Assembly: GCA_963767475.1 (NCBI GenBank)
Contig: CAVYEI010000003.1
Coordinates: 248,001-312,000, forward strand
Source: WHSW01 sp963767475
GTDB taxonomy: Bacteria > Actinomycetota > Thermoleophilia > Solirubrobacterales > 70-9
Direction: 5' to 3'
Length of the DNA: 64,000 nucleotides
Under the pieces are notes generated by a model. That model was not told the origin of the DNA. It worked only from the letters and a program-made list of their open reading frames with translations, and did not search any database. Of this stretch, positions 15,892 through 24,920 are shown piece after piece. The position numbers and the translations under genes are program-made. Numbering within the stretch: position 1 is the first letter of the stretch; each line of letters starts with the position of its first letter.

Positions 15892-16425
15892 TCATCTGCG
15901 GTAGATCCTGATCAACGCCTCGCCGACCCGCCGCTGGTCGATGAGCTCCAGCTTCGGCACGACGATCTCGAGCGGGTGGCGCGCCGAGCTCTCAACGACA
16001 AGGCGTGCGTACCTGGCGAGACGCGGTGGCAGGTGTGTCGCGAGCTCCGGCGCAAAGCGGTCGGCGAGTTTATAGGGCGGGTCGCAGAAGACGAGGCCGA
16101 AGCGCTCCTCGCTGCGCTCGAGGTAGCGGATCGCGTCGGTGCGGACCGTCTCGCAGCGGTTGGCGATCCCGAGCGCCTCGGCGTTGCGGCGGGCAAGCGC
16201 CGGGGCCTTGTCGACGAGCACGGCGGAGTCCGCCCCGCGCGAGATCGCCTCGATCGCCAGCGCGCCGGTGCCGCAGAAGAGGTCGAGCACGCTGAGGTCG
16301 GAGACGTCGCCGAGAACCGAGAACAGGGTCTCGCGGGCGCGGTCGGAGGTCGGGCGCACGTCGCTCGAGCTCTTCGGCGGTGTGAGCAGCTTGCGACCGC
16401 CGAGCCGGCCGCCCGTAACTCTCAC
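15892..16425 (-). CDS. rsmD: 16S rRNA (guanine(966)-N2)-methyltransferase
   Basis: The 177-residue protein has the RsmD pattern: RVTGGRLGGRKLLTPP at the start, RPTSDRARETLFSVL, the SAM motif VLDLFCGTGALAIEAISRGA, and the catalytic NPPY-type motif as FCDPPYK. It methylates G966 of 16S rRNA (E. coli numbering). The GTG start overlaps the recG stop as GTGA, so the two are translationally coupled. The longer open frame upstream is a recG shadow. Confidence 0.92.
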   Translation of the reverse strand: MRVTGGRLGGRKLLTPPKSSSDVRPTSDRARETLFSVLGDVSDLSVLDLFCGTGALAIEAISRGADSAVLVDKAPALARRNAEALGIANRCETVRTDAIRYLERSEERFGLVFCDPPYKLADRFAPELATHLPPRLARYARLVVESSARHPLEIVVPKLELIDQRRVGEALIRIYRR

Positions 16426-18584
16426 GCCGCGATTCCTTCGGTCCGCTCGTCGCCGAAGCGCGCCCGGGCGGCGTCGAGGAAGGGGCCGAGCTCGGGTACG
16501 TCGAGGCTGCCGTGTCGCTCCAGCAGCCCCAGTACCTCGGCCCGCGCGGCGGCGAGCAGCTCCGCGTCCTCGGGCAACTCGGCGACCCGGTAGCGCGGCA
16601 GGCCGTGCTGGAGCGTGCCCAGGATCTCGCCCTCGCCGCGCAGGGTGAGGTCGACCTCGGCGAGTTCGAAGCCGTCGGTGGTGTTCTCGATCGCATCCAT
16701 CCTGCGCTTGGCGAACTGCCCGTCGAGATCGGCGAACAGGATGCACTGGCTCTCGTGCTCGCCGCGGCCGACGCGGCCACGGAGCTGGTGCAGCTGCGAG
16801 AGGCCGAAGCGCTCCGCCCCCTCGATCAGGATCACGGTCGCGTTGGGGACGTCGATGCCGACCTCGATCACGGTCGTTGCCACGAGCACGTCGGTGCGCC
16901 CGGCGACGAACGCCTCCATCGCCTCGGCCTTCTCGCGCGACGACATCTGGCCGTGCAGGAGGCCGATCCGGAACTCCGCCAGCTCGCCCGATCGCAGCCG
17001 CTCGGCCTCGGCGCCGGCGGCCTTCGCCCGCAGCTTCTCCGAGTCGGCGACCAGCGGGCAGACGACGTAGGCCTGGCGGCCCTCGCGCAGGCGATCGCGG
17101 ATGAACCCGTAGGCGCCCGCCCGTTTCTCCTCGCCGACGACCCATGTCTTCACCGGCTGCCGGCCGGCCGGGAGCTCGCGGATCGTGGTCGCGTCGAGAT
17201 CGCCATAGGCGGTCAGCGAGAGCGTCCGCGGGATCGGGGTTGCGGTCATGTGCAGCACGTGTGGGGCGGTCTCCCCCGGGCCCTTGGCATCGAGCGCGGC
17301 GCGCTGGCGAACGCCGAAGCGGTGCTGCTCGTCGACGATGCAGACGGCGAGGCCGGAGAAACGGACGTCGGGCTCGATCAGCGCGTGGGTGCCGACGACG
17401 AGGCCGAGCTCGCCGCTCGCCAGCCGGGCCAGCGTTTCGCGGCGCCGCGCCGCCGGCGTCGCGCCGGTGAGCAGCGCGAACGGGATCGCCTCGGCGCCGA
17501 GCAGCGAATCGAGGGTCGCCGCATGTTGCTCTGCCAGCGTCTCGGTCGGCGCCATCATCGCCGCCTGATGGCCGGCCTCGAGCGCGCGCAACATCGCGTA
17601 AACGGCGATCACGGTCTTGCCGCTGCCGACCTCGCCCATCAGCAGCCGCTGCATCGGCCGGCCGCTGGCGAGATCCGCGTCGATCTCGTCGAAGGCCCGA
17701 AACTGGGCCGCGGTGGGCTCGAACGGGAGCGAGTCCAGCCAGCGCGGCAGCAGGTCGCCGCCGGCGCCGATCGCGATCCCGGGGCGAGAGTCGCGCCTGG
17801 CGCCGCGCCGCATCGCCAGGGCGGCCTGGTGCAGGCAGAGCTCCTCGAACGCCAGCCGGTCGCGGGCTGCGGTCGCCTGCTCGGGCGAGTCGGGAAAGTG
17901 GGCGCAGCGCAACGCGTCGGCCTCGGCGCCGAAGCCGCGCCGGGCCCGCAGCTCGGCCGGCAGCGACTCGATCGCGTCGCCGGCTCGCTCCGCCGCCTGC
18001 CAGATCCACTCGCGCAGCCGATTGGCGGAGAGGCTCGCGGTCGCGTTGTGGACGGGGACGATCCCGGTCGTGTGGATGCCCGTCGCCGACGACCCCGCGC
18101 CGCCGGAGACGATCTCGTGGGTCGCCACCCGGAAGCCGGAGCGGTCGAGCTTTCCGTTCAGGAGCAGGCGGGTGCCCGGCTGCAGGCGCTCGGCGAGGTA
18201 GGCCTGGTTGAACCAGACCGCCTTCATCGGCCCGCTCGAATCAGAGACGGCGGCCTCGACCAAGCGCAGATTGCGCCGCCTGGTGGGTCGCACCCGGGCC
18301 GAACGCACGGAGACCATCACGGTCGCCTCCTCGCCGATCCGCAGGTCGGCGACCTCGCGCACCCCGGCGCGGTCGCGGTGACCGTGGGGCACGTGCCAGA
18401 GCAGGTCCTCCAGGGTTTCGATCCCGATCGCCGCTGCGGCCGCTGTCAGCTTCGGCCCGGCGCCCTTGAGCGAGGAGATCGGAGTGGCCAGTCGACTCGG
18501 CCGCGGCAGGCTGCGCAGCTCGGCCCCGCGCAATGACTCTCGATCCTGTTCGTCCCCGGTACCGATGGCTCGTGGAATGCTCAC
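16422..18584 (-). CDS. recG: ATP-dependent DNA helicase RecG
   Basis: The 720-residue protein remodels stalled replication forks and branched DNA. An N-terminal wedge/OB domain (about 35-240) is followed by the helicase core: LLMGEVGSGKTVIA (Walker A), VDEQHRFGVRQR (DEQH box), HMTATPIPRTL (motif III), and VATTVIEVGIDVPNA and QLRGRVGRGEHES (motifs V and VI). It is slightly longer than E. coli RecG. It is divergent from the RidA gene with only 29 bp between the starts. Confidence 0.96.
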   Translation of the reverse strand: MSIPRAIGTGDEQDRESLRGAELRSLPRPSRLATPISSLKGAGPKLTAAAAAIGIETLEDLLWHVPHGHRDRAGVREVADLRIGEEATVMVSVRSARVRPTRRRNLRLVEAAVSDSSGPMKAVWFNQAYLAERLQPGTRLLLNGKLDRSGFRVATHEIVSGGAGSSATGIHTTGIVPVHNATASLSANRLREWIWQAAERAGDAIESLPAELRARRGFGAEADALRCAHFPDSPEQATAARDRLAFEELCLHQAALAMRRGARRDSRPGIAIGAGGDLLPRWLDSLPFEPTAAQFRAFDEIDADLASGRPMQRLLMGEVGSGKTVIAVYAMLRALEAGHQAAMMAPTETLAEQHAATLDSLLGAEAIPFALLTGATPAARRRETLARLASGELGLVVGTHALIEPDVRFSGLAVCIVDEQHRFGVRQRAALDAKGPGETAPHVLHMTATPIPRTLSLTAYGDLDATTIRELPAGRQPVKTWVVGEEKRAGAYGFIRDRLREGRQAYVVCPLVADSEKLRAKAAGAEAERLRSGELAEFRIGLLHGQMSSREKAEAMEAFVAGRTDVLVATTVIEVGIDVPNATVILIEGAERFGLSQLHQLRGRVGRGEHESQCILFADLDGQFAKRRMDAIENTTDGFELAEVDLTLRGEGEILGTLQHGLPRYRVAELPEDAELLAAARAEVLGLLERHGSLDVPELGPFLDAARARFGDERTEGIAA

Positions 18585-18613
18585 CTCGTCGCACAGGCTA
18601 GATTCCGGTTGGG

Positions 18614-19090
18614 ATGGGACGGATCACAGACAGGTTGAGCGAGCTCGGGCTCGAGTTGCCGCAGCCGTTTGCGGCGCCGCCGGGGGTCGAGTTCAAGTTC
18701 GACCTCGTCCACGTGCACGGCGATCTCGCCTATGTCTCCGGCCACCTGCCGATGGACGGCCCCGAGGTTCTGGTCACGGGCCGGGTCGGGGGCGAGCTCG
18801 ACCTCGAGCAGGGAATCGAGGCGGCGCGGTTGACCACGCTCTCGATCCTGGCCTCGCTGCAGGCGGAGCTCGGCGACCTCGACCGGGTGCGGCAATGGGT
18901 GAAGGCGCTCGGCCTGGTTCAGTGCGCGCCCGGGTTCGAGAAGCCGCCGGCGGTGATCAACGGGTTCACCGATCTGATCCTCGAGCTCTGGGGCGACCCC
19001 GCAGGCCGTCACGCTCGCTCGGCGATCGGCGCCGCCCAGCTCCCCTTCGACGTCCCGGTCGAGGTCGAAGCGATCGTCGAGGTCGACTAG
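18614..19090 (+). CDS. RidA (YjgF/YER057c/UK114) family protein
   Basis: The 158-residue protein belongs to the longer RidA subgroup. The conserved C-terminal pattern is RSAIGAAQLPFDVPVEVEAI, keeping the Arg that contacts the carboxylate of imine/enamine substrates. RidA proteins hydrolyse reactive 2-aminoacrylate-type intermediates; this subgroup's substrate is unknown. A TAGATT hexamer about 10 bp before the ATG could be a -10 box for a near-leaderless transcript. It ends back-to-back with the GST gene. Confidence 0.85.
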   Translation: MGRITDRLSELGLELPQPFAAPPGVEFKFDLVHVHGDLAYVSGHLPMDGPEVLVTGRVGGELDLEQGIEAARLTTLSILASLQAELGDLDRVRQWVKALGLVQCAPGFEKPPAVINGFTDLILELWGDPAGRHARSAIGAAQLPFDVPVEVEAIVEVD

Positions 19091-19870
19091 CTACGCGGAG
19101 CGGCGGCGGTGGTCGCGGTAGATGTCCTCGACCCACTTGTAGCCGGACCGATCCTTGAGCGGCGCGCGGAATTCCTCGAGCGCGGGAACGGCGGCGGTGT
19201 GGAGTCCCTGTGGGCCCTCGGGTGGGTTGACCAGCGGATAGAAGAGCGTCGCCGCGGTCAGGTCGGCGACCGAGAACCGATCGCCGGCGAGGTAGCGACC
19301 ACCGGCCGCGTCGAGCTCGGCCTCGAGCCGGTCGAGCGCCGCCAGCACCTTGACCCGCGCTGCGGCCGCGGCCTCCTCGCCTGAGACCCGGAAGCGCAGC
19401 TGCACGTACGTCGTCCCGAGCTGGCGGCCGAAGGCGTCGGCCCCCGGGAGGCCCCGGAGCGGGCCGGGCAGCATCGTCGCGGTCACCTCTCCCATGTGCT
19501 CGGGATCGGCGCGTAGCTCGTGCCAGACGAGCAGGCGGATGTGGGGCCCGAGCTGCTCGTCGAAGAAGTCCTCGAGCTCGAGCGCCCGGCGCCGTTGCGC
19601 CGGATCCTCCGGATACAGGGGCCGCTCGGGCCAGCGCCGCTCGAGCGCCTCGATGATCGCGCTCGAGTCGCCGACGTTGCGGCCGTCGAAGCGCAGGACC
19701 GGGAACGTCTTGTGCTCGCCTCGGGTGAGCCAGAGCGCGATCGCCATGTGGGCACCGGGGAGCGGGGCGCGGCGGTCGTAGTCGACCCGCTTGTGCGCCA
19801 GCGCCCAGCGCGCCTTCTCGCTGTAGTGCGAGATCGGGATGTGCCAGAGGACCGGCCTCGGCTTCGTCAT
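19091..19870 (-). CDS. Glutathione S-transferase-like protein
   Basis: The 259-residue protein has a thioredoxin-fold N domain (LWHIPISHYSEKARWALAHK, with FPVLRFDGRNVGDSSAIIEA) and an all-helical C domain with AGDRFSVADLTAATLFYPLV, the standard GST layout. Actinobacteria usually lack glutathione, so the thiol cofactor is uncertain. The ATG at 19870 overlaps the stop of the upstream gene (ATGA). The longer frame upstream is a shadow. Confidence 0.85.
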   Translation of the reverse strand: MTKPRPVLWHIPISHYSEKARWALAHKRVDYDRRAPLPGAHMAIALWLTRGEHKTFPVLRFDGRNVGDSSAIIEALERRWPERPLYPEDPAQRRRALELEDFFDEQLGPHIRLLVWHELRADPEHMGEVTATMLPGPLRGLPGADAFGRQLGTTYVQLRFRVSGEEAAAAARVKVLAALDRLEAELDAAGGRYLAGDRFSVADLTAATLFYPLVNPPEGPQGLHTAAVPALEEFRAPLKDRSGYKWVEDIYRDHRRRSA

Positions 19871-20601
19871 TCCACGCCGATCTCGGAGAGGTGCAGGGAG
19901 ACCAGGGTTGGCAGCGGCAGCGGCCGGTTCTGGGGGCCGACCGGGCGAACCCAGCGGCGGGTCGGAAACAGCAACCCACCTGCCTCGACGTGGTCGGCAC
20001 ACATGTGCGCCGCCCGCGCCCAGCCGCCGACCACCTCGGCGGTGTAGTCGTGGCGGCGCAGCCGCAGCTCGCCGTCGTAGTAGAAGACCTGCCGCGGCGA
20101 GTGGGTGTCGAGGTCGGCGGGGAAGCGGGCCTCGAGCCGGCGCCAGGTCTGGGCGCTCCCGGGCTCCCGCCAGGGCTCGATCTCCTGCACCCGGACGTCC
20201 TCGCGCGCCAGCAGGTAGGGCACGTTGAGGTAGTTCCACCAGGCATAGCCGGCGAAGTAGGCGAAGTCGAGCGGGTCCCAGCGCAGGTTGCGACGCAGTC
20301 CCGAGCGGCCGAAGAACTGCTCGCGGGGCCGCTCGCGCGACTCGAGCACCTCACCGTCGAGGGTCTCGATCCGCACGGCGCCGTGATCGAACACGCCGCG
20401 CTGCCCCGGGCGCGGAAACGGGCTCGCCGAGGCGAACGGCTCTCCGACCCGGACCTCGATCCGGCCCTCGGCGAGGCGGCTGCCCGGCACCCGGGTGCGG
20501 ATCAGCAGGCCGCCGGAGCGCACCGTGCCCCGGATCGTCCGCGCGCTCGCCCAGCGTTCGCGGCCGCCGTGGGCCTCGAGCGCCTCGTCGAGCAGGCTCA
20601 C
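19867..20601 (-). CDS. Conserved protein of unknown function
   Basis: The 244-residue protein begins MSLLDEALEAHGGRERWASA, a motif also seen at the start of lipoprotein-carrier-like (LolA-fold) domains, but no signal peptide is present. It is beta-rich, with an aromatic stretch DFAYFAGYAWWNYLNVPYLL mid-protein. It is coupled by a 4-base overlap to the GST-like gene, so a joint role in handling a lipophilic or electrophilic compound is possible but unproven. Confidence 0.7.
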   Translation of the reverse strand: MSLLDEALEAHGGRERWASARTIRGTVRSGGLLIRTRVPGSRLAEGRIEVRVGEPFASASPFPRPGQRGVFDHGAVRIETLDGEVLESRERPREQFFGRSGLRRNLRWDPLDFAYFAGYAWWNYLNVPYLLAREDVRVQEIEPWREPGSAQTWRRLEARFPADLDTHSPRQVFYYDGELRLRRHDYTAEVVGGWARAAHMCADHVEAGGLLFPTRRWVRPVGPQNRPLPLPTLVSLHLSEIGVE

Positions 20602-20617
20602 AGGACTCCTGCGCGGC

Positions 20618-22252
20618 TCACTGAGCGGCGATCAGCCACGAGTAGTTGGGGGTGCCGCCGCTGTGCAGCTCGAGCTCGGTGCCGTCTTCGAGCTCGAGCT
20701 CGAGCTCGGCCAGAGTCACCGGGGCCTCGGCGCCCTCGATCACGGTGACGATCTCGGCGCCGTCGGCGAGCGCGGCGACGGTCTCGATCAGCGTCGACCC
20801 CGCCCCGCCCCACGCGACCAGCTCGCCGTCGGCGAAGCCGACCGAGTCGCCGCGGCGAAAGCGTCCATCGGCGTCGTCGCGGGCCGCCGGCGCCACGGCG
20901 CCGACGCTGATCGATCCCAGGCCCTGCTCGAGGCGCTCAGCGTTCGCCTCGGCGCCTTGCTCGGGCTCAAACTCGACAAGGGCCGCCAGCGCCGCCTGCT
21001 GTGACTCCGAAGCGACGACGACGACCTTGCGGCCCGACTTGGCGGCCAGCCGGGCCGCCTCCTCGGCGGCCATCAGGACGTTGCTCGAGTTCGGCAACAC
21101 GAGCACCTCGTCGGCGAGGCAGGAGTCGATCCCGGCGAGCAGATCCTTGGTCGGCGGGTTGAGCGTCGGGCCGCCGTCGACGACCAGCGCTCCGAGCCCC
21201 TCGAACAGCCCTCGCATCCCCTCGCCGCTGGCGACCGCGACCACCCCGGCCTTGCCGGCGCCGAGTCGCGCCCGCTGGTCGGCGACCTGCTCGTGCATGT
21301 CGGCGATGTCCTCGCGAGTGACTGCGCCGACGCCCGCGAACAGCGCCTTGGCGGCGTCCGGATCATCGGTGTGGACGTGGACCTTGAGCGTCGCCTGATC
21401 GCCGACGACCAGGACCGAGTCGCCGAGTTGCTCGAGACCGGCGACGAACGAGTCGCCCGCGAGGCCGTCGCCGGTGACGATGAAGTTGGTGCAGTAGCGG
21501 AAGGCGGAGTCGGCGTGATGAACCTGGTCCAGCCGAGCGGCGGCGTAATGGGGGATCTCCGGCAACTGCACCTGCTCGCCGGCGAGCCCGGCGATCATCC
21601 CGCGGATGATCACCACCAACCCAAGGGCGCCGGCGTCGACGACGCCTGCCTCGGCCAGCACCGCCAGCTGCTCGGGGGTGTGACGAACCGCCTCCTCGCC
21701 GGCGAACAGCGCTGCCGCGAGCATCTCGGCGAGCAGCGCGTTCTGCTCCTCCGCGCTCGCCTCCGCATCGAGGCGCTCGCCCTGCCACTGCGCGCGTCGC
21801 TCGGCGACGGCGTCTGCCATCGCCCGGATCACGGTCAGCATCGTGCCCTCGGCGGGCTCTCGCACGGAGGCGTAGGCGCGGTCGGCGGCATTGGTCAGCG
21901 CCGCCTCGATCAGCCCGGGATCGATCAGCCGGCCCGGAGGCGTGGCCACCTTCTCCGCGGCCCCGCGGACGATCTGGCTCAGGATCACCCCCGAGTTGCC
22001 GCGCGCTCCCATCAGCGCCGCGCGGGCGACCTCGCGGACGATCTCCGGCCGCCGTGGGTCGCCGTCGGCGCTGCGCTCGAGCTTGTCGAGCTCGTCGAGC
22101 ACGTGGCGCATGGTCAGCGCCATGTTGTCGCCGGTGTCGCCGTCGGCGACCGGGAACACGTTGAGATCATTGATCTCCGTGCGCCGCTCCTCCAGATGGG
22201 CGAGCGCGACGCCGACCACATGGCGAAAGCGAACGATCGATGAGTCCGGCAC
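20618..22252 (-). CDS. DAK2-domain kinase-like protein (FakA/YloV family)
   Basis: The 544-residue protein starts with a DAK2 ATP-binding domain (about 1-200) with the Mg-ATP motif VFPVADGDTGDNMALTM and GARGNSGVILSQIVRG. A middle domain and a DegV-like C-terminal region follow. In firmicutes FakA phosphorylates fatty acids bound to FakB (DegV) proteins. No fakB gene is in the window, so the fatty-acid role is inference from family. rpmB lies 28 bp upstream, and recG is the next core gene downstream after a short insert, the usual rpmB-fakA-recG order. Confidence 0.88.
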   Translation of the reverse strand: MPDSSIVRFRHVVGVALAHLEERRTEINDLNVFPVADGDTGDNMALTMRHVLDELDKLERSADGDPRRPEIVREVARAALMGARGNSGVILSQIVRGAAEKVATPPGRLIDPGLIEAALTNAADRAYASVREPAEGTMLTVIRAMADAVAERRAQWQGERLDAEASAEEQNALLAEMLAAALFAGEEAVRHTPEQLAVLAEAGVVDAGALGLVVIIRGMIAGLAGEQVQLPEIPHYAAARLDQVHHADSAFRYCTNFIVTGDGLAGDSFVAGLEQLGDSVLVVGDQATLKVHVHTDDPDAAKALFAGVGAVTREDIADMHEQVADQRARLGAGKAGVVAVASGEGMRGLFEGLGALVVDGGPTLNPPTKDLLAGIDSCLADEVLVLPNSSNVLMAAEEAARLAAKSGRKVVVVASESQQAALAALVEFEPEQGAEANAERLEQGLGSISVGAVAPAARDDADGRFRRGDSVGFADGELVAWGGAGSTLIETVAALADGAEIVTVIEGAEAPVTLAELELELEDGTELELHSGGTPNYSWLIAAQ

Positions 22253-22280
22253 GGCGCGGGAGCCTACTGCCCGGACGCCG

Positions 22281-22472
22281 CTACGCGTGCTTCTGGACCT
22301 TGTCGGCCTTCAGGCAGCGCGTGCAGACGTAGACGCGGCGGGGTCGGCCACCGTCGTCGATGCGAACCTTTTGCAGGTTCGGGTTGAAGCGCCGGCGGGT
22401 GGCGACCATCGAGTGGCTGCGCGAGTTGCCGAACGCGGGACCCTTGCCACAGCTGAAGCAGACCTTGGCCAT
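22281..22472 (-). CDS. rpmB: 50S ribosomal protein L28
   Basis: The 63-residue basic protein begins MAKVCFSCGKGPAFGN and has a second Cys pair in VYVCTRCLKADKV, so it is the zinc-binding form. SMVATRRRFNPNLQKVR is the central L28 signature. It is the first gene of a unit continuing into the fakA-like gene; upstream is a family B repeat. Confidence 0.96.
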   Translation of the reverse strand: MAKVCFSCGKGPAFGNSRSHSMVATRRRFNPNLQKVRIDDGGRPRRVYVCTRCLKADKVQKHA

Positions 22473-22502
22473 CGGACGCGTGATGGTAGCGAGGCTGCGA
22501 TC

Positions 22503-22553
22503 GCGGAGGCCGAAGGCCGAAGCGGAGCCCCGGCGCCGTTGAGCCGGCTTATT
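22503..22553 (+). repeat. Family B hairpin repeat, copy 2 (intergenic)
   Basis: This diverged copy keeps GGCCGAAGGCCGAAGCGGAG, then CCGGC - GCCGTTGA - GCCGG (22530-22547). The 8-nt loop is identical to copies 1 and 4 but both arms differ, so pairing is conserved by compensatory change. The distal TTATTCC carries the TAA stop of ribH on the minus strand. Confidence 0.75.
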
Positions 22554-22998
22554 CCGTGAGCGACGAACGCAGCTCGGCAGAGCGCAGCACCGCCTCCGCC
22601 GCGTGGCGGCCCTGGTCGCGCTTGTCGCCCCCGGCCCGCGCCTCCGCCTGCTCGCGGGTGTCGCAGGTGATCACGCCGAAGGCGCAGGGAACGCCGGTGG
22701 AGAGCTGGACATCCTGGATCCCGCGCGCGGCCTGTGTGCAGACGAACTCGTAATGGTCGGTCTCGCCGCGGATCACCACGCCGAGGCAGGCGACCCCGTC
22801 GAAGCGGCCCGAGTCCGCGCACAGCTTCGCCGCGTAGGGGAGCTCGAACGCCCCGGGCACCTCGAACGTATGCACCGAGGCCGGGCTGACGTCGTGGTCG
22901 GCAAACGCCTCGGTGGCTCCGTTGACGAGCCGCTGCGCCAGGTCCTCGTAGAACGTCGCCACGCAGATCGCGTACTCGCCGGTCGGCTCAGTCACCAC
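22549..22998 (-). CDS. ribH: 6,7-dimethyl-8-ribityllumazine synthase
   Basis: The 149-residue product condenses the ribityl-pyrimidine with dihydroxybutanone phosphate, the next-to-last step of riboflavin synthesis. The conserved signature runs VPGAFELPYAAKLCA, GVVIRGETDHYEFVC and TGVPCAFGVITCDTREQAEA. It is the last gene of the rib operon and overlaps ribBA by 11 bp. Its TAA stop lies at the edge of a family B repeat. Confidence 0.96.
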   Translation of the reverse strand: MVTEPTGEYAICVATFYEDLAQRLVNGATEAFADHDVSPASVHTFEVPGAFELPYAAKLCADSGRFDGVACLGVVIRGETDHYEFVCTQAARGIQDVQLSTGVPCAFGVITCDTREQAEARAGGDKRDQGRHAAEAVLRSAELRSSLTE

Positions 22999-24319
22999 GT
23001 TCCTCGTCGAGCTCGTGCTCGTCGTGGATCAGCTCCTCGTCGAGCGGCAGGCCCTGGTGGTGCAGGACGTGGCCCATCTTGTCGCGCTTCGCGTTCAGGT
23101 ACTCCTCGTTGTGAGGATTGGGGATCGACTGGATCGGGACCTGCTCCGCGACCGAGAGCCCGTAGCCCTCGAGCCCGTGGATCTTCTTTGGGTTGTTGGT
23201 CAGGATGCGGATGCTGGTCAGGCCGAGGTCGACCAGGATCTGGGCGCCGATCCCGTAGTCGCGCAGGTCCGCCGGCAGGCCGAGCTTGAGGTTCGCGTCG
23301 ACGGTGTCCAGCCCCTCCTCCTGAAGCTTGTAGGCGCGCAGCTTGTTCAGCAGGCCGATCCCGCGCCCCTCCTGGGAGAGGTAGAGCAGAACCCCCGAGC
23401 CCTGCTGCTCGATCATCGCCATCGCCGCCTCCAGCTGCTCGCCGCAGTCGCAGCGAAGCGAGTGGAAGACGTCGCCCGTGAGGCACTCCGAGTGCACGCG
23501 AACGAGCACATCCTCGGCCCCGGAGACGTTGCCCTTGACCATCGCCACGTGATGCTTTTCGTCGAGCAGCGAGCGATAGCCGACGGCGGTGAACTCGCCG
23601 AACGCGGTCGGCAGCTTGGTCGCCACCACGCGCTCGACCAGCCGCTCGGTGCGCCGCCGGTAGGCGATCAGGTCGGCGACCGTGATCATCTTCAAGCCGT
23701 GGCGCTCGCAATACGGGACCAGGTCGGGCACCCGGGCCATCGTCCCGTCGTCGTTCATGATCTCGCAGATCACCCCGGCCGGGTTGAGGCCGGCAAGCCG
23801 GGCGAGATCGACCGCGGCCTCGGTCTGCCCGGCGCGTTCGAGCACGCCGCCGTCCTTGGCCCGCAGCGGGAACACGTGTCCCGGCTGGACGAGCGATTCC
23901 GGGGTCGAGCGGGCGTCGATCGCAACCTGGATCGTGTGCGCGCGGTCAGCCGCCGAGATCCCCGTGGTCACGCCCTCGCGCGCCTCGACCGAGACGGTGA
24001 ACGCGGTCTGCAGCGGCGCCTCGTTCTTGGCCGCCATCAGGTTGAGGCCGAGCTCGTCGCAGCGCTCGCCGGTCAGCGTCAGGCAGACCAGCCCGCGGCC
24101 CTCCTTGGCCATGAAGTTGATCGCCTCCGGGGTCGCGAACTGGGCGGCCATCGTCAGGTCGCCCTCGTTCTCGCGGGTCTCGTCGTCGCAGACGATCACC
24201 ATCCGCCCGCGGCGGATCTCGTCGATCGCCTCTTCAATCGTCGAAAAAACACCACTGCCGGCCACCTCCTCGGCTTCGCCTCCGGGGGTGGCGGGTGTCG
24301 TCTGCAGTCGCTCAGGCAT
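22988..24319 (-). CDS. ribBA: Bifunctional 3,4-dihydroxy-2-butanone-4-phosphate synthase / GTP cyclohydrolase II
   Basis: The 443-residue enzyme makes both precursors of lumazine. The RibB half has CDDETRENEGDLTMAAQF and the RibA half has the zinc site HSECLTGDVFHSLRCDCG and the GRGIGLLNKLRAYKLQ motif. Relative to the usual start just before FSTIEEAIDEIRRGRMV, this protein carries about 24 extra residues, MPERLQTTPATPGGEAEEVA onward. These are largely encoded by a family A repeat placed between the start codon and the first domain. Confidence 0.94.
   Translation of the reverse strand: MPERLQTTPATPGGEAEEVAGSGVFSTIEEAIDEIRRGRMVIVCDDETRENEGDLTMAAQFATPEAINFMAKEGRGLVCLTLTGERCDELGLNLMAAKNEAPLQTAFTVSVEAREGVTTGISAADRAHTIQVAIDARSTPESLVQPGHVFPLRAKDGGVLERAGQTEAAVDLARLAGLNPAGVICEIMNDDGTMARVPDLVPYCERHGLKMITVADLIAYRRRTERLVERVVATKLPTAFGEFTAVGYRSLLDEKHHVAMVKGNVSGAEDVLVRVHSECLTGDVFHSLRCDCGEQLEAAMAMIEQQGSGVLLYLSQEGRGIGLLNKLRAYKLQEEGLDTVDANLKLGLPADLRDYGIGAQILVDLGLTSIRILTNNPKKIHGLEGYGLSVAEQVPIQSIPNPHNEEYLNAKRDKMGHVLHHQGLPLDEELIHDEHELDEERGD
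24244..24297 (-). repeat. Family A hairpin repeat, copy 2 (in frame in ribBA)
   Basis: The core GCCACCTCCTCGGCTTCGCC pairs with GGGGGTGGC. Compared with copy 1, CACG/CGTG has become CACC/GGTG, a compensatory change. In the gene-sense direction a run of six T follows at 24249-24244. It encodes ATPGGEAEEVAG near the RibBA N terminus. Confidence 0.83.
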
Positions 24320-24917
24320 CTTGGTCTCCCTTGTTGAAGCCTAGAAGGCGTTCGACGTATCTGGCGACGACGTCGACCTCGAGGTTGACTCGGGCGCCGG
24401 CTTGCAACCCGCCGAGCGTGGTTCGCTCGAGCGTCTCCGGGATCAACGAGACCTCGAAACACTCATCGGCGAGCGCCGCGACCGTGAGGCTGACGCCGGC
24501 GACGGTGACCGAGCCGTGCTCGACCAGGTAGCGCTCGAGTCCGTCGGGCACGGCAACCCGCAGCCGCCGCGCGAAGCCGTCCTCGGTCACCGCACGAACA
24601 TCGCCGACCCCGTCGGCGTGACCCTGGACGAGGTGGCCGCCCAGTTGCCGTCCGGCGCGCACGGCGGGCTCCAGGTTGACCCGGGAGCCGGCGCCGAGCT
24701 CGCCGAGCGTGGTCAGACCGAGGGTCTGATTCATCACGTCAGCCTCGAAGCCGTCGGAGCCGACCGCGGCCGCGGTCAGGCAAACGCCCTCGACGCAGAC
24801 CGAATCGCCCTCGCGAAGCTCAGCGGCGAAGCCGGCGACGATCCCGATCCGCGCCCCGGCGTCGCTCGCCTCGACGCCGCTGACGCTTCCGATCTCCTCG
24901 ACGATCCCGGTGAACAT
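24312..24917 (-). CDS. ribE: Riboflavin synthase, alpha chain
   Basis: The 201-residue enzyme dismutates two lumazines into riboflavin and the pyrimidine. It begins MFTGIVEEIGSVSG and consists of two similar lumazine-binding barrels, the second with GGHLVQGHADGVGDV and VSLTVAALADECFEV. It lies 3 bp downstream of ribD and overlaps ribBA by 8 bp. Confidence 0.95.
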   Translation of the reverse strand: MFTGIVEEIGSVSGVEASDAGARIGIVAGFAAELREGDSVCVEGVCLTAAAVGSDGFEADVMNQTLGLTTLGELGAGSRVNLEPAVRAGRQLGGHLVQGHADGVGDVRAVTEDGFARRLRVAVPDGLERYLVEHGSVTVAGVSLTVAALADECFEVSLIPETLERTTLGGLQAGARVNLEVDVVARYVERLLGFNKGDQDA

Positions 24918-24920
24918 CGC

